Program-made: the position numbers and the translations under genes | Shown: positions 62,552 to 64,000 of the stretch, in pieces | Position numbering within the stretch: the first letter of the stretch is position 1 | Layout of the letters: every line of letters starts with the position of its first letter | Origin: Thetidibacter halocola | Lineage (GTDB): Bacteria > Pseudomonadota > Alphaproteobacteria > Rhodobacterales > Rhodobacteraceae | Length of the DNA stretch: 64,000 bases | NCBI RefSeq assembly: GCF_018224955.1 | Contig: NZ_JAGTUU010000006.1 | Coordinates: forward strand, 1-64,000 | Direction of reading: 5' to 3' | The notes under the pieces: model-generated | Told to the model about the DNA's origin: nothing | The model's database searches: none | What the model saw: only the letters and a program-made list of their open reading frames with translations

Positions 62552-64000
62552 ATGACTGGACGCATTCTCATCGTCGATTCGGTCCCCACGAACCGCATCG
62601 TTCTGCGGGTGAAGCTTGCGACCGCGTTCTACGATGTGATGCAGGCAGCCACCGGGAAATCGGCGCTTGTCGCGCTGAAGCGGCACCGCCCCGACCTTGT
62701 CATCGCCTCGTCGAACCTGCCGGACATGACCGGCCAGGCCTTTTGCGCCGCGCTGCGGCGGCATGCGGTGGGCTCGCGCCTGCCGGTGATCCTGATCCTG
62801 GGCGAGGACCTGCCTGAAGAACGGCTTGCCGCGCTGGCCGCCGGTGCGGACGACGTGCTGAGCCGGCCGGTCGACGACCTGGTGCTGCTGGCGCGGCTGC
62901 GCTCTCTGCTCCGCGCCCGCGATGCCGAATCGGAACTGGAACTGCGCGAGGACACGCGCCGCGCACTTGGCCTGGCCGAGCCGCCGTCGGATTTCGCGCC
63001 CCCGGCACGGGTGGCGCTGGTGCCGGCCTGTGGCCGGGACGAGGCGCACCGCATCCTCGAGGCGCTGCGCGAGGCGCTGCCCGACCGGATCGACCTGATC
63101 GAACCCGACGACGTGCTGCGTGACCGCAACCCGGCGCCGGACGTGTTCGTACTTCTGGAAAGCGGTGGACAGGGGGGCGAGGGGCTGGCGCTGCTGCCGC
63201 AACTGCGTTCGCGCACCGACACCCGCCATTCCGCGCTGATCTACGTTGCCTATCCCCACCAGCGGCGCGAGGCCGCCGCCGCGCTGGACATGGGCGCCAA
63301 CGACCTGCTGGCCAACGGACCGGACATCGCCGAACTGGCCTTGCGCATCCGCAAGCAGGCGGCGCGCAAGCGCACGGCCGACCGGCTGCGCGCCAACATG
63401 CGCGACGGGCTGCGCGCCGCGCTGACCGATCCGCTGACCGGGCTCTACAACCGGCGTTACGCCTTGCCGCACATGCATCGACTCGCCGAACGGTCTCTGG
63501 GCCGGGGGCGCAGCTATGCCTTGCTGGTGGCCGACCTCGACCATTTCAAACGGGTGAACGACCTGTATGGCCACAGCGCCGGCGACGCGGTGCTGGTCGA
63601 ACTGGCCGAACGACTGCGCAACAACCTGCGAGCCGCCGACCTGATCGCGCGCCTCGGCGGAGAGGAATTCCTGATTGTCATGCCCGATGCCAGCCGCGAG
63701 GCGGCCAAGCGCACGGCCGAACGGCTCTGCGCCGTGATGACCGAACAGCCGGTTCTTCTGCCCGATGGCGCCGAGGTGCGCGTGACGCTCAGCATCGGCG
63801 TCGCGGTGGGCCACCCCAGCGACGGCGAAAGCCCCGAAAGCCTGATAGACAAGGCTGATCGCGCGCTCTACGGGGCCAAGAGCCAGGGGCGGAACATGGT
63901 GGTGATGGCCGATACCGTCACGCGACTCGTCGCGCCGGGCACCACGCCGCTGCCCCCGACCTATGCGCTCGAGGGCGACGAGGCCCGCCGCAAGGCGCAG
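62552..64000 (+). CDS. PleD-like response regulator with GGEEF domain, first receiver degenerate; runs off the right edge
   Basis: 483 codons are visible and open to base 64000. First receiver (1-120): MTGRILIVDSVPTNRIVL and PDLVIASSNLPDMTG. The phospho-acceptor Asp (53 in PleD) is Ser here and one acidic-pair residue is also Ser. Second receiver-like domain about 150-275 (FVLLESGGQGGEGLALLPQL) also without a clear acceptor. The GGDEF domain is intact as ARLGGEEFLIV (369-373), with DPLTGLYNRRYALPHMHRLA and VADLDHFKRVND. It should make c-di-GMP but cannot be switched by phosphorylation of its first receiver in the usual way. GAGGAA about 8 bases before ATG 62552. Confidence 0.9.
   Translation, partial: MTGRILIVDSVPTNRIVLRVKLATAFYDVMQAATGKSALVALKRHRPDLVIASSNLPDMTGQAFCAALRRHAVGSRLPVILILGEDLPEERLAALAAGADDVLSRPVDDLVLLARLRSLLRARDAESELELREDTRRALGLAEPPSDFAPPARVALVPACGRDEAHRILEALREALPDRIDLIEPDDVLRDRNPAPDVFVLLESGGQGGEGLALLPQLRSRTDTRHSALIYVAYPHQRREAAAALDMGANDLLANGPDIAELALRIRKQAARKRTADRLRANMRDGLRAALTDPLTGLYNRRYALPHMHRLAERSLGRGRSYALLVADLDHFKRVNDLYGHSAGDAVLVELAERLRNNLRAADLIARLGGEEFLIVMPDASREAAKRTAERLCAVMTEQPVLLPDGAEVRVTLSIGVAVGHPSDGESPESLIDKADRALYGAKSQGRNMVVMADTVTRLVAPGTTPLPPTYALEGDEARRKAQ

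Overview
The window reads as chromosome of a GC-rich alphaproteobacterium, most likely a member of the Rhodobacteraceae. Reasons: a Rhodobacter-type psd-pssA-pmtA phospholipid cluster, a non-pyrrolysine MttB homologue, a DUF3572 protein, a PleD-like regulator, short intergenic gaps and many 4-base stop/start overlaps. No rRNA, CRISPR array or intact insertion sequence is visible. The species is an inference.

Layout, left to right. 1-1090: an IS481-family 5' end inserted into a decayed IS256-family transposase. 1091-3096: psd-pssA-pmtA (phosphatidylserine to PE to PC). 3296-6933: an HlyD-type fusion protein and a cellulose/beta-glucan synthase with two PilZ domains, followed by a small unknown gene, a PAS hybrid histidine kinase (8124-10358) and a PAS-GGDEF-EAL protein (10731-13574), a block that looks like c-di-GMP-controlled exopolysaccharide synthesis. 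13719-17712: uxuB-uxuA-uxaC hexuronate catabolism. 17852-18606: a broken kup potassium transporter. 18620-24541: exoD, terC, a small coiled-coil protein, and divergent phosphate transporters of the PNaS and Pit types. 24998-34489: a DeoR-regulated operon combining a Ugp-like ABC importer, a metallophosphodiesterase, an inositol-monophosphatase-family enzyme, a second PNaS protein and GalT.

34719-54340 is the most unusual part: eight consecutive minus-strand genes, nearly all touching or overlapping, each with a Sec-type signal peptide. They encode, in transcription order, a 373-aa and a 441-aa unknown protein, a 1279-aa coiled-coil protein with a central uncharged stretch and a C-terminal beta-rich domain, a 445-aa unknown, a 686-aa protein with a possible beta-helix, a 935-aa leucine-rich-repeat protein with four cysteine-bounded inserts, a 2148-aa SpvB/FG-GAP/Rhs protein ending in an HELIH (M91-like) metallopeptidase domain, and a 213-aa exported protein whose stop codon lies in the CTAG at the edge of a second IS481 relic. 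It looks like a secreted Tc/Rhs-type toxin or surface-assembly system in which every part is Sec-exported. That is my main candidate for an undescribed system.

55133-64000: a BCCT transporter, HNH and ParB-like gene fragments beside tRNA-Gln(UUG), a degenerate H-NOX protein coupled to a diguanylate cyclase, an MttB-family methyltransferase, a HAD phosphatase with DUF3572, and the first 483 codons of a PleD-like GGEEF regulator whose first receiver lacks the phospho-acceptor aspartate. Diguanylate/PilZ proteins recur through the window, so c-di-GMP control of surface polysaccharide is a common theme.
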